A DNA stretch of 43,186 nucleotides, from positions 1 to 43,186 of the forward strand of contig JAITDI010000019.1 of the NCBI GenBank assembly GCA_031282625.1, in the 5' to 3' direction. Positions within the stretch are counted from its first letter, which is position 1. Each line of letters starts with the position of its first letter. Positions 33,933 through 43,043 of this stretch are shown piece by piece. The notes under the pieces were generated by a model, which was not told the DNA's origin, ran no database searches, and was given only the letters and a program-made list of their open reading frames with translations. Both the position numbers and the translations under genes were made by a program. The DNA comes from Candidatus Endomicrobiellum meruensis. GTDB lineage: Bacteria > Elusimicrobiota > Endomicrobiia > Endomicrobiales > Endomicrobiaceae.

Positions 33933-35513
33933 CTACTGTACTGTTTTTCCAAGGTGCGCACCTTTTACTCCGGACCATCCTTTCTCCTGTAAAAGACTAA
34001 CCGTTTGAGCAGTATTTTGTTTATTTGAATGTATTATATATATTTTTGCATCTTTACTTTGCTTTGACAACCATTTTTGTAACATTTCAAAATCTGCATG
34101 ATCTGAGAACATGTTGTATCTCTTTATTTTCGCTGAAAGTTTTTTTAAACTAAAGTGCGGTTTTTTATTTCTTAAAAGAAGTCCTGCCGAACTTTCAGGA
34201 TCTACATAATTTACTACCATCACAAAAACATTTTTATCAGGCAGCATTATTGGCGCAAGTTGCTCGGATTTACCTTTATCCATATCGCCACTTGATGAAA
34301 ACAAAATCATCTGCATTTCGTAATTTCTTATCATCTGCAGTCTTGTATTTTCTGGAAGAATGGATTTCTTTTGGTATATAGTCTCTAAAAACCACTCTTT
34401 TTGGCTATACTCATGCTCTTCATCTTCTTTTCTTGAAACCTCTTTTTCATACAAAGCCGTTATTGCGTTTGCAGAAGGCGATACTGAATAAATTGGGAAT
34501 TTTTTTGATATATATCCGTCATCTTGCATAAGTTTTAATTCATATAAAACTTCCTGCGTTCTGTTTAAAGCAAATGCCGGAATCCAAACAGTCTTTCCCG
34601 ATTCCAAAGCATTTTTTAAATCTTTTCTGAATAATTCATATTCTCTGGCAACATTATGGTTAACTTTACCGCCGTAAGTAGCTTCCATAAAAATCAAATT
34701 AACAGATTCTGGTATTTCAAATTCTCCGTTAAATTTAGAATTTCCGCTTCCCAGATCTCCGGAAAAGAGAACCTTTTCTTTATCCGTACTAAAAATAATG
34801 CTCGCAGAACCTGGGATATGTCCTGCATTTATAAGTTTAGCTTTTAAACTGTCTGAAATTTTTATTTCTTCGTTATAGTCTGCGTTAACAAATTTTTCTG
34901 ATATTTTTTCAGATTCTCTCTCGCAGCAATTTTTGCACAATATAAATTTAACTTTTTCATTTTTCTCTAGATCTTTTAGCAGCACTTCATCTTTTGAATA
35001 GCCTATTGATTTAATATTTTTCTTGCATTCTTCAGTCCAATGTGCAACTACAGTCCCATTCTTTTCTTCCGCTTTCTCATATTGGCTTTCCGACCAAAAC
35101 CATTTTCTTTTTATCAAGTCAAAACCATTCCTTTCTTTAAAAAGAGCAATTACCAATTCTTTTGTGGCTTTTGTAGAGTAAATTTTACCTTTGAAACCTT
35201 CATTTATAAGAAGAGGAATTCTGCCACTATGGTCTAAATGAGCATGTGTTAAAAAAAGAGCTTTTGCATCTATAAGTTCTTTCTGAATTTTAAGATTTAG
35301 AGATTCTTCAAAAGTAAAGGGATCTATGCCTTGCTCACCACTACTGAACATAAAAAGACCGCAATCAACTATAATTTTTTCATCTCCCGTATCTAAAAGA
35401 AAACAACTACCTGAAACTGTTTCTGCGGCGCCATAAGGTGTAACAGAAATATCCGCAAAAAGAGGCAATATAAAAAATACTATTACACATAAAGCTGAAG
35501 CTAATTTACACAT
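33933..35513 (-). CDS. Beta-CASP metallo-beta-lactamase-fold hydrolase with a signal peptide
   Basis: Beta-CASP proteins are normally cytoplasmic nucleases acting on RNA or DNA. The 526 residues have the zinc motif THAHLDHSG (His90, His92, Asp94, His95), then HIPGSASIIF and GDLGSGN. They also have the beta-CASP segment with VWIPAFALNRTQEVL and the closing SDHADFEMLQKW and IHSNK motifs. The start MCKLASALCVIVFFILPLFA is a convincing signal peptide, so the enzyme may act in the periplasm. An inserted region contains CKNCCERE. The ATG at 35513 is preferred because AGGAG lies just before it; a TTG at 35528 has none. A TATAAT at 35593-35588 may be its -10 element. Some YSH1-like relatives in Gram-negatives also carry signal peptides, but the substrate is unknown. 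Confidence 0.88.
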   Translation of the reverse strand: MCKLASALCVIVFFILPLFADISVTPYGAAETVSGSCFLLDTGDEKIIVDCGLFMFSSGEQGIDPFTFEESLNLKIQKELIDAKALFLTHAHLDHSGRIPLLINEGFKGKIYSTKATKELVIALFKERNGFDLIKRKWFWSESQYEKAEEKNGTVVAHWTEECKKNIKSIGYSKDEVLLKDLEKNEKVKFILCKNCCERESEKISEKFVNADYNEEIKISDSLKAKLINAGHIPGSASIIFSTDKEKVLFSGDLGSGNSKFNGEFEIPESVNLIFMEATYGGKVNHNVAREYELFRKDLKNALESGKTVWIPAFALNRTQEVLYELKLMQDDGYISKKFPIYSVSPSANAITALYEKEVSRKEDEEHEYSQKEWFLETIYQKKSILPENTRLQMIRNYEMQMILFSSSGDMDKGKSEQLAPIMLPDKNVFVMVVNYVDPESSAGLLLRNKKPHFSLKKLSAKIKRYNMFSDHADFEMLQKWLSKQSKDAKIYIIHSNKQNTAQTVSLLQEKGWSGVKGAHLGKTVQ

Positions 35514-35630
35514 ATCTCCTCGCAACAAATCTTCCTGAAGATACTAAGGCAGGCCGGCAACTAATCGATAACTTATCACACAATATCATTATATGTCGTG
35601 TTTCTTAAGCGATAGTGATAAAACTTTATT

Positions 35631-37289
35631 CTACATTTTGTCTGGAGAAGAAATTCCAAGCAAGCCAAGACCTGTCTGAATTATTATCATAACACCTTCA
35701 ATCAATTTAAGCCTTGCACAAGCAAGGGCAGAGTCGTCTGTCAAAACTCTACACTTTTCATAGAATTTATGATAACTATCTGCAAGCTCTATTAGATATA
35801 CCGTAAAATGGTGCGGACTCATTGTTTTTTCTGATAATGCCAACGTATCGCAAAATGCAGCAAGCTGCTTTATCAAAGCTCTTTCTTCTTTTGAATTAAG
35901 TAAATCAAAATTTACTTTTTCATTATCGTTGGTAAGATCCACCCTATTTTTACTCTCTTTAAAAATAGAGGAGCATCTTGCGTTTACATATTGAACGTAA
36001 AAAACAGGGTTTTCGCTTGATTGTTTTTTAGCAAGCTCTAAGTCAAACTCTAATTGGGAATCAGGTGCTCTAAGCAAAAAGAAAAATCTACAAGCGTCTT
36101 TACCTACTTCGTCAACAACAGATTTCAATGTGGTAAACTCTCCGCTTCTTGTTGACATTGCAACAGGCTGACCGTCGCGCACAAGCGACACAAGTTGATA
36201 TAAAATAATATCTAAATTCTCTTTGCTAAAACCAAGCATTTGAACACACGCTTGAATCCTTGCAACATAACCGTGATGGTCCGCTCCCCAAAGATTTACT
36301 AGTTTCTGAAAACCTCTCTCAAATTTATTCTTATGATATGCGACATCAGAAGCCAAGTAAGTGTATCTGCCGTCGCTTCTTTTTAAAACTCTGTCTTTAT
36401 CATCTCCAAATTTTGTTGAAGCAAGCCACAAAGCATCGTCTTTTTCATAAGCATCGCCTTTTTTAAGAAGATATTGACAAGCTTTGTCAACTTCGCTTTT
36501 TCCTTCTTTATCTTTAACCGACGCAATCTTCGTTTCAGAAAACCAATTGTCAAACTCAACAGCAAAATCTTTTAAATCTTCTTCTATTGTTTTTAGAATA
36601 TCTTTTACGGCTTCTCTTCTAAAATCTATTTCTTCAAAACTCTTGCCTTCTGCAATAATCCTCTTGGCAATATTAACTATGTAGTCTCCTTGATAATGAT
36701 CTGCAGGGAACTCAATTTTTTCGCCTTTTAGCTGCTTGTACCGAATTTCAACAGAATTCGCCAAAACAAGCATTTGATTGCCTACATCATTTAAATAATA
36801 TTCTTTTGAAACGTTATATCCCAAATACTTTAAAATCCTTGAGATAGAATCACCTATCGCAGCGCCTCTTCCATGCCCTATGTGCAGAGGACCAGTCGGA
36901 TTTGCCGAAACAAATTCCACCAAAAATTTTTCTTTGTTATTTGCTGCCATATTTCCATATTTCTTTCTTTCTTTAAGAATCACTTTTAACTCTGTGTACA
37001 AAACATTATTTTTAACATGAAGATTTATAAACCCAGCGCCTGCAATCTCAGCTTTTTCTATAAGATTTGGAAGTTTTTTAAATATAACGTCTATTATCTC
37101 TTGAGCTGCAACTTTAGGATTCGTTTTAACTTTTTTAGCTATAAGCATAGCGGCGTTGGTTGCAAAATCCGCGTCAATATTCTTCGGCGGAATTTCTACT
37201 GTAAAATTAACGCTTTCCGTTATGCCTTTAGATTCTAAATATTCAGTAATTATACCGTTTAAAGCAGTTGTTATTTTTTGTTTTATCAT
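35631..37289 (-). CDS. argS: Arginyl-tRNA synthetase
   Basis: ArgRS charges tRNA-Arg and, unusually, needs the tRNA to activate Arg. The 552-residue class I enzyme has the N-terminal Add1 domain, HIGH at residues 136-139 in NPTGPLHIGHGRGAAIGD, the KMSKS-equivalent as VAMSTRSGEF and the DALR anticodon-binding domain at the C-terminus (HFTVYLIELADSYHKFY). The ATG at 37289 with GAGG upstream is preferred to a TTG two codons earlier. It overlaps the nitroreductase stop by 4 nt (ATGA). A spacer with a 7-bp inverted repeat TTATCAC/GTGATAA (35573-35579, 35615-35621) follows. Confidence 0.98.
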   Translation of the reverse strand: MIKQKITTALNGIITEYLESKGITESVNFTVEIPPKNIDADFATNAAMLIAKKVKTNPKVAAQEIIDVIFKKLPNLIEKAEIAGAGFINLHVKNNVLYTELKVILKERKKYGNMAANNKEKFLVEFVSANPTGPLHIGHGRGAAIGDSISRILKYLGYNVSKEYYLNDVGNQMLVLANSVEIRYKQLKGEKIEFPADHYQGDYIVNIAKRIIAEGKSFEEIDFRREAVKDILKTIEEDLKDFAVEFDNWFSETKIASVKDKEGKSEVDKACQYLLKKGDAYEKDDALWLASTKFGDDKDRVLKRSDGRYTYLASDVAYHKNKFERGFQKLVNLWGADHHGYVARIQACVQMLGFSKENLDIILYQLVSLVRDGQPVAMSTRSGEFTTLKSVVDEVGKDACRFFFLLRAPDSQLEFDLELAKKQSSENPVFYVQYVNARCSSIFKESKNRVDLTNDNEKVNFDLLNSKEERALIKQLAAFCDTLALSEKTMSPHHFTVYLIELADSYHKFYEKCRVLTDDSALACARLKLIEGVMIIIQTGLGLLGISSPDKM

Positions 37290-37786
37290 TTCCAAGCCTC
37301 ATACTTAATCTTTGACGGATCCCACTTATCTTTCGGCGGATTATTATCATCAGATTTTCCTATAACAACAAGAGAAAACGCTTTTATATTTTCAGGAAGA
37401 TTCAAAAGTTTTTCTATTGCCTCCGACCTCTCTTTGTTTGAGTATATTCCGCACCAAACAGAGCCGTATCCTTTTGCCGTTGCAGCTAAAAGAATATTTT
37501 CAGTAGCTGCCGCACAGTCTTGAGGTAAATAATCTTGAAAAACTAAATTTTTGTCGCCAACGACTAAAATAGCCAAAGGTGCTTGTAAAATCATCTGAGC
37601 CGCTTGATGGACAGCTGCAAGTTTTTTGTGAGTTTCTTTATCTTTTATTACGAGAAAAGATACGCATCTTGAATTTCTTGCAGTAGGGGCAGATAGTCCT
37701 GCTCTTAAAATATAATCTAAATCCTCTTTTTTAACGTCTTCTTTAGTATATTTGCGAACACTCTTTCTCTCAAGTAAAATATCCAT
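37286..37786 (-). CDS. Nitroreductase family FMN-dependent oxidoreductase
   Basis: The 166-residue protein starts MDILLERKSVRKYTKEDVKKEDLDYILRAGLSAPTARN in overlapping conserved blocks, with the FMN-phosphate-binding R.SVR.Y and APTARNSR typical of the family. DCAAATENILLAATAKGYGSVWCG and PENIKAFSLVVIGK complete the fold. The ATG at 37786 follows AGGAGAG; a reading frame extended by 30 codons lacks family similarity. NAD(P)H oxidoreductases of this type reduce flavins, quinones or nitro compounds, and the substrate cannot be told. Its stop overlaps the argS start, so the two are coupled. Confidence 0.92.
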   Translation of the reverse strand: MDILLERKSVRKYTKEDVKKEDLDYILRAGLSAPTARNSRCVSFLVIKDKETHKKLAAVHQAAQMILQAPLAILVVGDKNLVFQDYLPQDCAAATENILLAATAKGYGSVWCGIYSNKERSEAIEKLLNLPENIKAFSLVVIGKSDDNNPPKDKWDPSKIKYEAWK

Positions 37787-37925
37787 TTTCTCTCCTGTTA
37801 ATTCAGTTTTTCTATTCATGAGGGCAAAATCTCTCGCACCGTTTTCAATTTTCACATCTGAAATCTTAGACATCAATTTATAAAAGGATTGAGCAAAAAA
37901 ACTTTTTATAATATTCTCGCCTTTT

Positions 37926-38129
37926 CTAGTTATTCTCTATTGCTCTTGCGCAATCATACCCACCACCTGAGGATACAGCCTAAAACATTTCCAAAATCAA
38001 ACTCGGATGATCTTGTAAATCAGCATCCAGTATAGCTACATAGTCTCCTTTGCTTTTTTCCAAACCTACAAAAATTGCTGTTTCTTTACCAAAGTTGCGC
38101 GAAAATGATATGTAATGTACTCTTTTGTC
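37926..38129 (-). pseudogene. Relic of a family 2 glycosyltransferase (GtrB/DPM1-like)
   Basis: After a TAA (38132-38130) a frame reads VHYISFSRNFGKETAIFVGL then KGDYVAILDADLQDHPSLIL. This is the core of polyprenol-phosphate glycosyltransferases (SRNFGKE, then D.DLQDPPE). TAG at 37982-37980 interrupts it after LEMF. The same frame continues AVSSGGGYDCARA, matching the next conserved block (GYD.V..R), and meets TAG again at 37928-37926. The N-terminus and membrane C-terminus are missing. The remaining DNA of the 37877-38323 gap holds only the uvrD promoter region. Confidence 0.8.
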
Positions 38130-38304
38130 TTAACCACCAGACACTGTATAGCTTTTTGTTTGAATTTATTTTTATTGTAAATTATACTAAACTTCTTATT
38201 TATTTAAACTTTCGCTATGTATATTTGCAACCGTAAAATAATCAAAGTCTTTAAACTTAACGAAATTCTTACAATTCAAAATAAAACTTTAAAAGACTCT
38301 TTTA

Positions 38305-38313
38305 TGATATAAT
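38305..38313 (+). promoter_or_regulatory. Extended -10 promoter of the UvrD/PcrA gene
   Basis: TGATATAAT is an extended -10 (TG at 38305-38306, TATAAT at 38308-38313) without a good -35, as expected for this promoter class. Transcription should start around 38320, only about 4 nt before the ATG at 38324. Confidence 0.65.
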
Positions 38314-38323
38314 ACCGCTCATC

Positions 38324-40609
38324 ATGAAAGAAATATTAACTAAAAACTTAAATACTAACCAACAAGAAGCAGTACTATGCACTGAAGGTCCATTAATAAT
38401 ATTTGCCGGCGCAGGAACTGGAAAGACTAGAGTAATAACACATAGAATAGCGTACTTGATATCTATTGGAGTTGCTCCTTGGTCAATACTAGCTGTTACG
38501 TTTACTAATAAAGCTGCCGCAGAAATGAAACAAAGGGTAATAGAATTATCCCATGAAACAGGCGAGAAAGTATGGATATCAACATTCCATGCGTTTTGCG
38601 CTCATTTTTTAAGAGTTGAAGCTGTAAAAATAGGGATAAATCCTAACTTTCTTATATATGATTTCGGCGAACAAAAAAACGTAATCAAAGACTGCTTAAA
38701 AGAGTTGAATCTTGACGAGAAGAAGTTCAAAATATCAAGTATTGCAGATAAAATAAGCCGCGCAAAAGACGATTTAAAAACACCTTCCGACATGGCAGCT
38801 CAAGCTGAAGAAGACAGTGATTTTATGGGTACCACTATTGCAAAAATATATCAACTCTATCAAAAAAAATTGGAAAGTTCAGATTCTTTGGATTTTGGAG
38901 ATCTAATAATGCGTACGGTTGTTTCATTGGAACAATATCCAGCTTTGTTAGAGCATTACCAAGAGAAATACAAGTATATAATGATTGATGAATACCAAGA
39001 CACAAATCATGCTCAATATATGTTTGCGAAGCTTCTTGCAGCAAAAAACAAAAATATATGCGTAGTTGGTGACGACGATCAGTCAGTTTACTCATGGAGA
39101 GGCGCCGATATTAACAATATTTTGGATTTTGAAAATGATTATCCTAACGCCAAAGCAGTAAAGCTAGAACAAAACTACAGATCAACACCTAAAATACTAG
39201 AAACCGCTCACAAAGTAGTAAGGCATAACGACGCAAGAGTAAGCAAACACTTATGGACACAAAATCCTGATGATGGAATAGTCTCCATACTAAACACTGC
39301 AACAGAAAATGACGAAGCAGCAAAAGTCGCTGAGCTAATATCTCTAAAAAGTATTAGCGCCGAATATAACTTATCTGATTTTGCGGTTTTCTACAGAACA
39401 AATGCTCAATCGCGTACTTTTGAAGATGCTCTTAGAAGGGCAGGGATTCCATATGTAATAGTCGGAACTTTAAAATTTTACGACCGCGCTGAAATTAAAG
39501 ATATAATGACATACTTAAAACTCATACATAATCCCAATGATAATATAAGTTTTAAAAGAATTATAAATATACCTAAAAGAGGCATTGGAAAAACTTCTGT
39601 AGAAGCATTAGAAAAGTTTTCAATTATTAAAAATATATCTATTTGGCAAGCAATTGACTCTGCTCAAGAAGCAAACTTAACAAAAGGAGCAATTGCGGCT
39701 CTAAAATCTTTTGCTCTTCTTATAAAAGGTTTTATTGATTTAAAAAATAATACTTCAATCAAGGAGATGGCAGAAAAAGTTATACTACATTCTGGATATT
39801 TAAAAGATCTTGAAGCTGAAAACTCTCTTGAATCCAGAACAAAAACAGAAAATATTCAAGAATTGATTTCAGCAATTGACGACTTTGAAAAACGCTCCCC
39901 CGACAAATCGCTTGCAGGATACCTAACGCAAATAGCCTTGATAAGTGACATAGATTCTTTAGACGAATCTAAAGGTAAAGTTACGTTAATGACATTGCAT
40001 CTAGCCAAAGGGTTAGAGTTTAAAAATGTTTTTATTTGTGGACTTGAAGAAGGTTTATTCCCTATAGGGGAATCTGCATTTAATCCTCAAGAGTTGGAAG
40101 AAGAAAGAAGACTTATGTACGTCGGTATGACAAGAGCTATAAAAAATCTCTATTTGTGCTGGGCTACAGAGAGAACTGTCTATGGCAAAATTAAATGGAA
40201 TATGCCTTCAAGATTTATCACTGAAGCAGGATTTGGGGAACAAGTTATTGAAAGGCAACACAACATTAAAAACTTTAATCAAGAATTTAATAGAACAAAA
40301 TGGAATAAGTCGTCTAACCGCCAACAGTATAATAATTTTTCAAGAGCAAAAATTTTGTACAGAAACGAAGATTCGTACAATTATATACCTACAAATGACG
40401 AATTAACTAAAGACGAACCTCTTTATACTCCAACTTCAGATTCAAGTCCTTATAAAATAGGAACAATCGTTTCACATCCCATTTTTGGAAAAGGAAAGAT
40501 TATTGAAAAAAATGGTATTGGAAACGATTTAAAACTTGTTGTTTTATTTGAAACAGGACAATGGAAGAAGCTTCTTGCAAGAGTTGCAAATTTGAGCGTT
40601 ATATCCTAA
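38324..40609 (+). CDS. UvrD/PcrA-type 3'-5' DNA helicase
   Basis: This SF1A helicase removes RecA filaments and acts in excision repair. The 761 residues show the Q motif NTNQQEAVLCTEGP, Walker A AGAGTGKT at 28-35, VTFTNKAAAEMKQR, STFHAFCAHFLR, Walker B MIDEYQDTN, GDDDQSVYSWRGA, EQNYRST, TLHLAKGLEFKNVF and YVGMTRA. The C-terminus ends in a Tudor-like module (VSHPIFGKGKIIEKNG) that in PcrA binds RNA polymerase. Length fits PcrA/UvrD. There is no ribosome site before the ATG; the promoter position implies a nearly leaderless mRNA. UvrD and PcrA are equivalent labels here. Confidence 0.96.
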   Translation: MKEILTKNLNTNQQEAVLCTEGPLIIFAGAGTGKTRVITHRIAYLISIGVAPWSILAVTFTNKAAAEMKQRVIELSHETGEKVWISTFHAFCAHFLRVEAVKIGINPNFLIYDFGEQKNVIKDCLKELNLDEKKFKISSIADKISRAKDDLKTPSDMAAQAEEDSDFMGTTIAKIYQLYQKKLESSDSLDFGDLIMRTVVSLEQYPALLEHYQEKYKYIMIDEYQDTNHAQYMFAKLLAAKNKNICVVGDDDQSVYSWRGADINNILDFENDYPNAKAVKLEQNYRSTPKILETAHKVVRHNDARVSKHLWTQNPDDGIVSILNTATENDEAAKVAELISLKSISAEYNLSDFAVFYRTNAQSRTFEDALRRAGIPYVIVGTLKFYDRAEIKDIMTYLKLIHNPNDNISFKRIINIPKRGIGKTSVEALEKFSIIKNISIWQAIDSAQEANLTKGAIAALKSFALLIKGFIDLKNNTSIKEMAEKVILHSGYLKDLEAENSLESRTKTENIQELISAIDDFEKRSPDKSLAGYLTQIALISDIDSLDESKGKVTLMTLHLAKGLEFKNVFICGLEEGLFPIGESAFNPQELEEERRLMYVGMTRAIKNLYLCWATERTVYGKIKWNMPSRFITEAGFGEQVIERQHNIKNFNQEFNRTKWNKSSNRQQYNNFSRAKILYRNEDSYNYIPTNDELTKDEPLYTPTSDSSPYKIGTIVSHPIFGKGKIIEKNGIGNDLKLVVLFETGQWKKLLARVANLSVIS

Positions 40610-40640
40610 GCGAAATTTATTTATATTTTCTTAACTCTTG

Positions 40641-40817
40641 TTAATCGTTTTCGTCTATAATTTGTTCAGATTGAATTTCTTCAGTGTTTGATTCTATCTC
40701 GTTCTGCAAAACTTTTTCGTTCTTGGTAAGAGGCGTTTTGAGCAAAGTACTTATTGCCAATATCACTACTACTATTAAAAGTAACAGTGCAATCACTAAT
40801 TTATGTTTGTCTTTCAT
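40641..40817 (-). CDS. Small single-pass membrane protein, unknown function
   Basis: The 58-codon product has a short basic start (MKDKHK), one hydrophobic helix (about residues 7-24) and a soluble acidic tail rich in Glu, Asn and Ile that could form a short coiled coil. The ATG at 40817 sits after GGAGGAGA, a strong ribosome site; a ten-codon upstream extension would lose it. I recognise no family. It converges on the UvrD gene and diverges from the nucleosidase gene. Confidence 0.65.
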   Translation of the reverse strand: MKDKHKLVIALLLLIVVVILAISTLLKTPLTKNEKVLQNEIESNTEEIQSEQIIDEND

Positions 40818-40899
40818 TTCTCCTCCAAACAATATATATTTATACACCTACCTTTACTATTCTATTCTATGAAATTGAATAATTTTATACAATGCTTAC

Positions 40900-41601
40900 A
40901 TGGATTTTAAAACATTTTTTGGAATCTTTGAAAAAGACATAAAACATAACTGTATTATTTGCCAAAGTTATGATATATCTTTATTTTCAGACAAAATTTC
41001 CGTCGGTTTATTTGTAAAATGTGCAAACATCGCAAATGCCACTGTAATAGCTTTGAAAAATAATTTTCTTGCAGGTGACGTAATTCTACATCTAAAAAAT
41101 ACAATTTGCGAAAACATACTTTTATTTGGCAGCTGCGGTGGCTGCAATGGAAGAGGTTATGGTGATGTAATTATAATTGACAAAGCCTATAACCTTGAAA
41201 GTTTTTCAACTATGTTGAACTTCAAAGAAGAAGCTGACTATTCCCAATCAACACAACTCTTATTTAATGATTTTTTGGCAAAAAGCGACATAGCTGATAT
41301 AATAAAAACAAATTCTGCATGTGTAAGTTCTCTGGTTTTAGAATCAAATTTCTTAAGTTGGTTTAAGGAAAAAGAAGTTTCTGTTGCCGATATGGAATCT
41401 TCAATAATTTTTTCAGCTGCAAAACACATAAACAAAAGTGCAATAGGATTAACATATGTTACGGATTTTATAGGACAAGCTCCAACGATACACATAGATA
41501 CCACAGGCAAACAAAAAATAGCAGCTTCTAGAAAAAAATTAGCGGAATCTATTGTGAAATTTTGCGATAGAATTGAATATGACAACTTTAAATGCGACTA
41601 A
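40900..41601 (+). CDS. PNP/MTA-SAH nucleosidase superfamily protein
   Basis: Members cleave or phosphorolyse purine nucleosides such as methylthioadenosine, S-adenosylhomocysteine, 5'-deoxyadenosine or futalosine. In 233 residues, NILLFGSCGGCNG matches the family's nucleobase or phosphate-site Gly motif. VADMESSIIFSAAKH matches the ribose-binding ME(T/S)xA signature, followed by YVTDFIG with the conserved Asp of the purine site. Overall divergence is high, so substrate is open. No ribosome site precedes the ATG, and a TATACAAT element ends about 7 nt upstream, hinting at another leaderless mRNA. Its 3' end overlaps the SPL-like radical-SAM gene by 23 nt, suggesting a joint role. Confidence 0.78.
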   Translation: MDFKTFFGIFEKDIKHNCIICQSYDISLFSDKISVGLFVKCANIANATVIALKNNFLAGDVILHLKNTICENILLFGSCGGCNGRGYGDVIIIDKAYNLESFSTMLNFKEEADYSQSTQLLFNDFLAKSDIADIIKTNSACVSSLVLESNFLSWFKEKEVSVADMESSIIFSAAKHINKSAIGLTYVTDFIGQAPTIHIDTTGKQKIAASRKKLAESIVKFCDRIEYDNFKCD

Positions 41602-42901
41602 CCTTATTGCAGACAGATTTCCTTATTTTGGAATAAATAAATCAAGAGAAATTCTAAGACTCTTGCACGAAATATCAAGTATTGAAAAAATTACAATCAG
41701 TGTTATCCTTGCCACATTAACGACAAAAGACTACGAATCAACTAAAAAGGAACTCCTCAAACGCAGATACCCAATAACTTTCGGAAAAGTTCCTTTGAGT
41801 TCTTTCTATTTGCCAAAATATGAAGTTGATACAACGGCAAAAGCCGAAATAGCAAACAATCAGTTTTACCCGAAAAATATTTATTATGAACCTGAAGCAA
41901 AAAAGTCTGCCTTATTTGAAAATGTAAAAATTTTATTTCCAAACTCTCAATATAATCAAATAAAATCTTTAAAAAACTTTGTTAAAAACAGCTTGTTCAC
42001 ATCAAAAAATTATAATAGTCGCTCCGACAATTTATTTTTAATAAAAGAAAAATATAATTTTTTAAAAAGATGTCCATGCACATCAGGTGTAGTAACTTGC
42101 GGATATTCTATTATAAATTTAGGCATTGGCTGTATATACGACTGCAGTTATTGCTTTTTACAGGGTCATCAAAATATTCCAGGAATAGTTATCCCTTACA
42201 ATATAACAGATTATCTTGAAGATGAAAAAATTGGTAGATTAACACAAGTTCTTTTTAACTATAAAAGAATAGGTAGTGGAGAGTTTACAGACTCTCTAGT
42301 TTTTGACCATATTACAAATTTCTCAACTTCCATAATTAATTACTTTAAAAATAAAAAAGATATATTCTTTGAGTTCAAGACGAAAAGTTCAAATATACAA
42401 AACCTTTTAAACGCAGGAGGTCAAGAAAATATTGTAGCCGCTTGGAGCGTCAACTCTGACGAAATGACAAAAAACAATGAATTTAAAGCATCTCCTATAC
42501 AAGAAAGGTTAGAAGCAGCAAAAAAGTGTGCTCAAGCTGGGTTTAGCACTGCATTCCATTTTGATCCTATAATTTACTACCAAGATTGGATGCGGGGATA
42601 TAAAGAATCTGTAGATATGATTTTTGATATTGTTCCTAACTCAAACATAAAATGGATTAGTCTTGGGACTCTCAGAATGCCTGCCTCTCAAAAAATAATT
42701 ATTGAAAATCGTTTTCCAGAAACGGAAATTCTTAATGGAGAACTGCTATTAGGACATGATTACAAATTAAGATATTATGAAAACTTAAGAATAGAAATGT
42801 ATAAATTTATAAACCAAAGAATTCAATCAAAAAAATCTAAAGCAATAGTATATTTGTGTATGGAGCCAAGGAAAATTTGGGAATCCGTATTTAATGTCTA
42901 A
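41579..42901 (+). CDS. SPL-like radical SAM protein
   Basis: Spore photoproduct lyase repairs the thymine dimer of UV-irradiated spores through a 5'-deoxyadenosyl radical. The 440-residue protein has the radical-SAM cluster C-x3-C-x2-C at Cys185, Cys189 and Cys192 (GIGCIYDCSYCFLQ) after a typical SPL lead-in. It also has FEFKTKSSN, AAWSVNSDEM and the closing ISLGTLRMP block. In B. subtilis SPL a Cys in an AACTSD-like segment gives the hydrogen atom; here the same place reads GSGEFTDS (about 233-240) with no Cys. It is therefore an SPL homologue whose reaction may differ. The ATG at 41579 is chosen over a TTG two codons earlier. It overlaps the nucleosidase gene. Confidence 0.87.
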   Translation: MTTLNATNLIADRFPYFGINKSREILRLLHEISSIEKITISVILATLTTKDYESTKKELLKRRYPITFGKVPLSSFYLPKYEVDTTAKAEIANNQFYPKNIYYEPEAKKSALFENVKILFPNSQYNQIKSLKNFVKNSLFTSKNYNSRSDNLFLIKEKYNFLKRCPCTSGVVTCGYSIINLGIGCIYDCSYCFLQGHQNIPGIVIPYNITDYLEDEKIGRLTQVLFNYKRIGSGEFTDSLVFDHITNFSTSIINYFKNKKDIFFEFKTKSSNIQNLLNAGGQENIVAAWSVNSDEMTKNNEFKASPIQERLEAAKKCAQAGFSTAFHFDPIIYYQDWMRGYKESVDMIFDIVPNSNIKWISLGTLRMPASQKIIIENRFPETEILNGELLLGHDYKLRYYENLRIEMYKFINQRIQSKKSKAIVYLCMEPRKIWESVFNV

Positions 42902-43043
42902 TATTGGGATTTAAGAATGCTAATAAAATTACTTTTTAAACGTTAAAAAGAAAAAAAGACTTGAACTGTAATTCTGATAATAGACTTTCATCTACAAACA
43001 TAACCATGCCTTATAAAATAATTTATCAAGTTATTATAATCAA

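Noticed and set aside
35573-35621. Operator formed by TTATCAC/GTGATAA between argS and the beta-CASP gene
   Set aside because: A 7-bp dyad with a 35-nt spacer in AT-rich DNA is easily produced by chance and no regulator is linked to it.
37787-37876. 30-codon N-terminal extension of the nitroreductase
   Set aside because: The extension has no similarity to the family, while AGGAGAG precedes the internal ATG at 37786.
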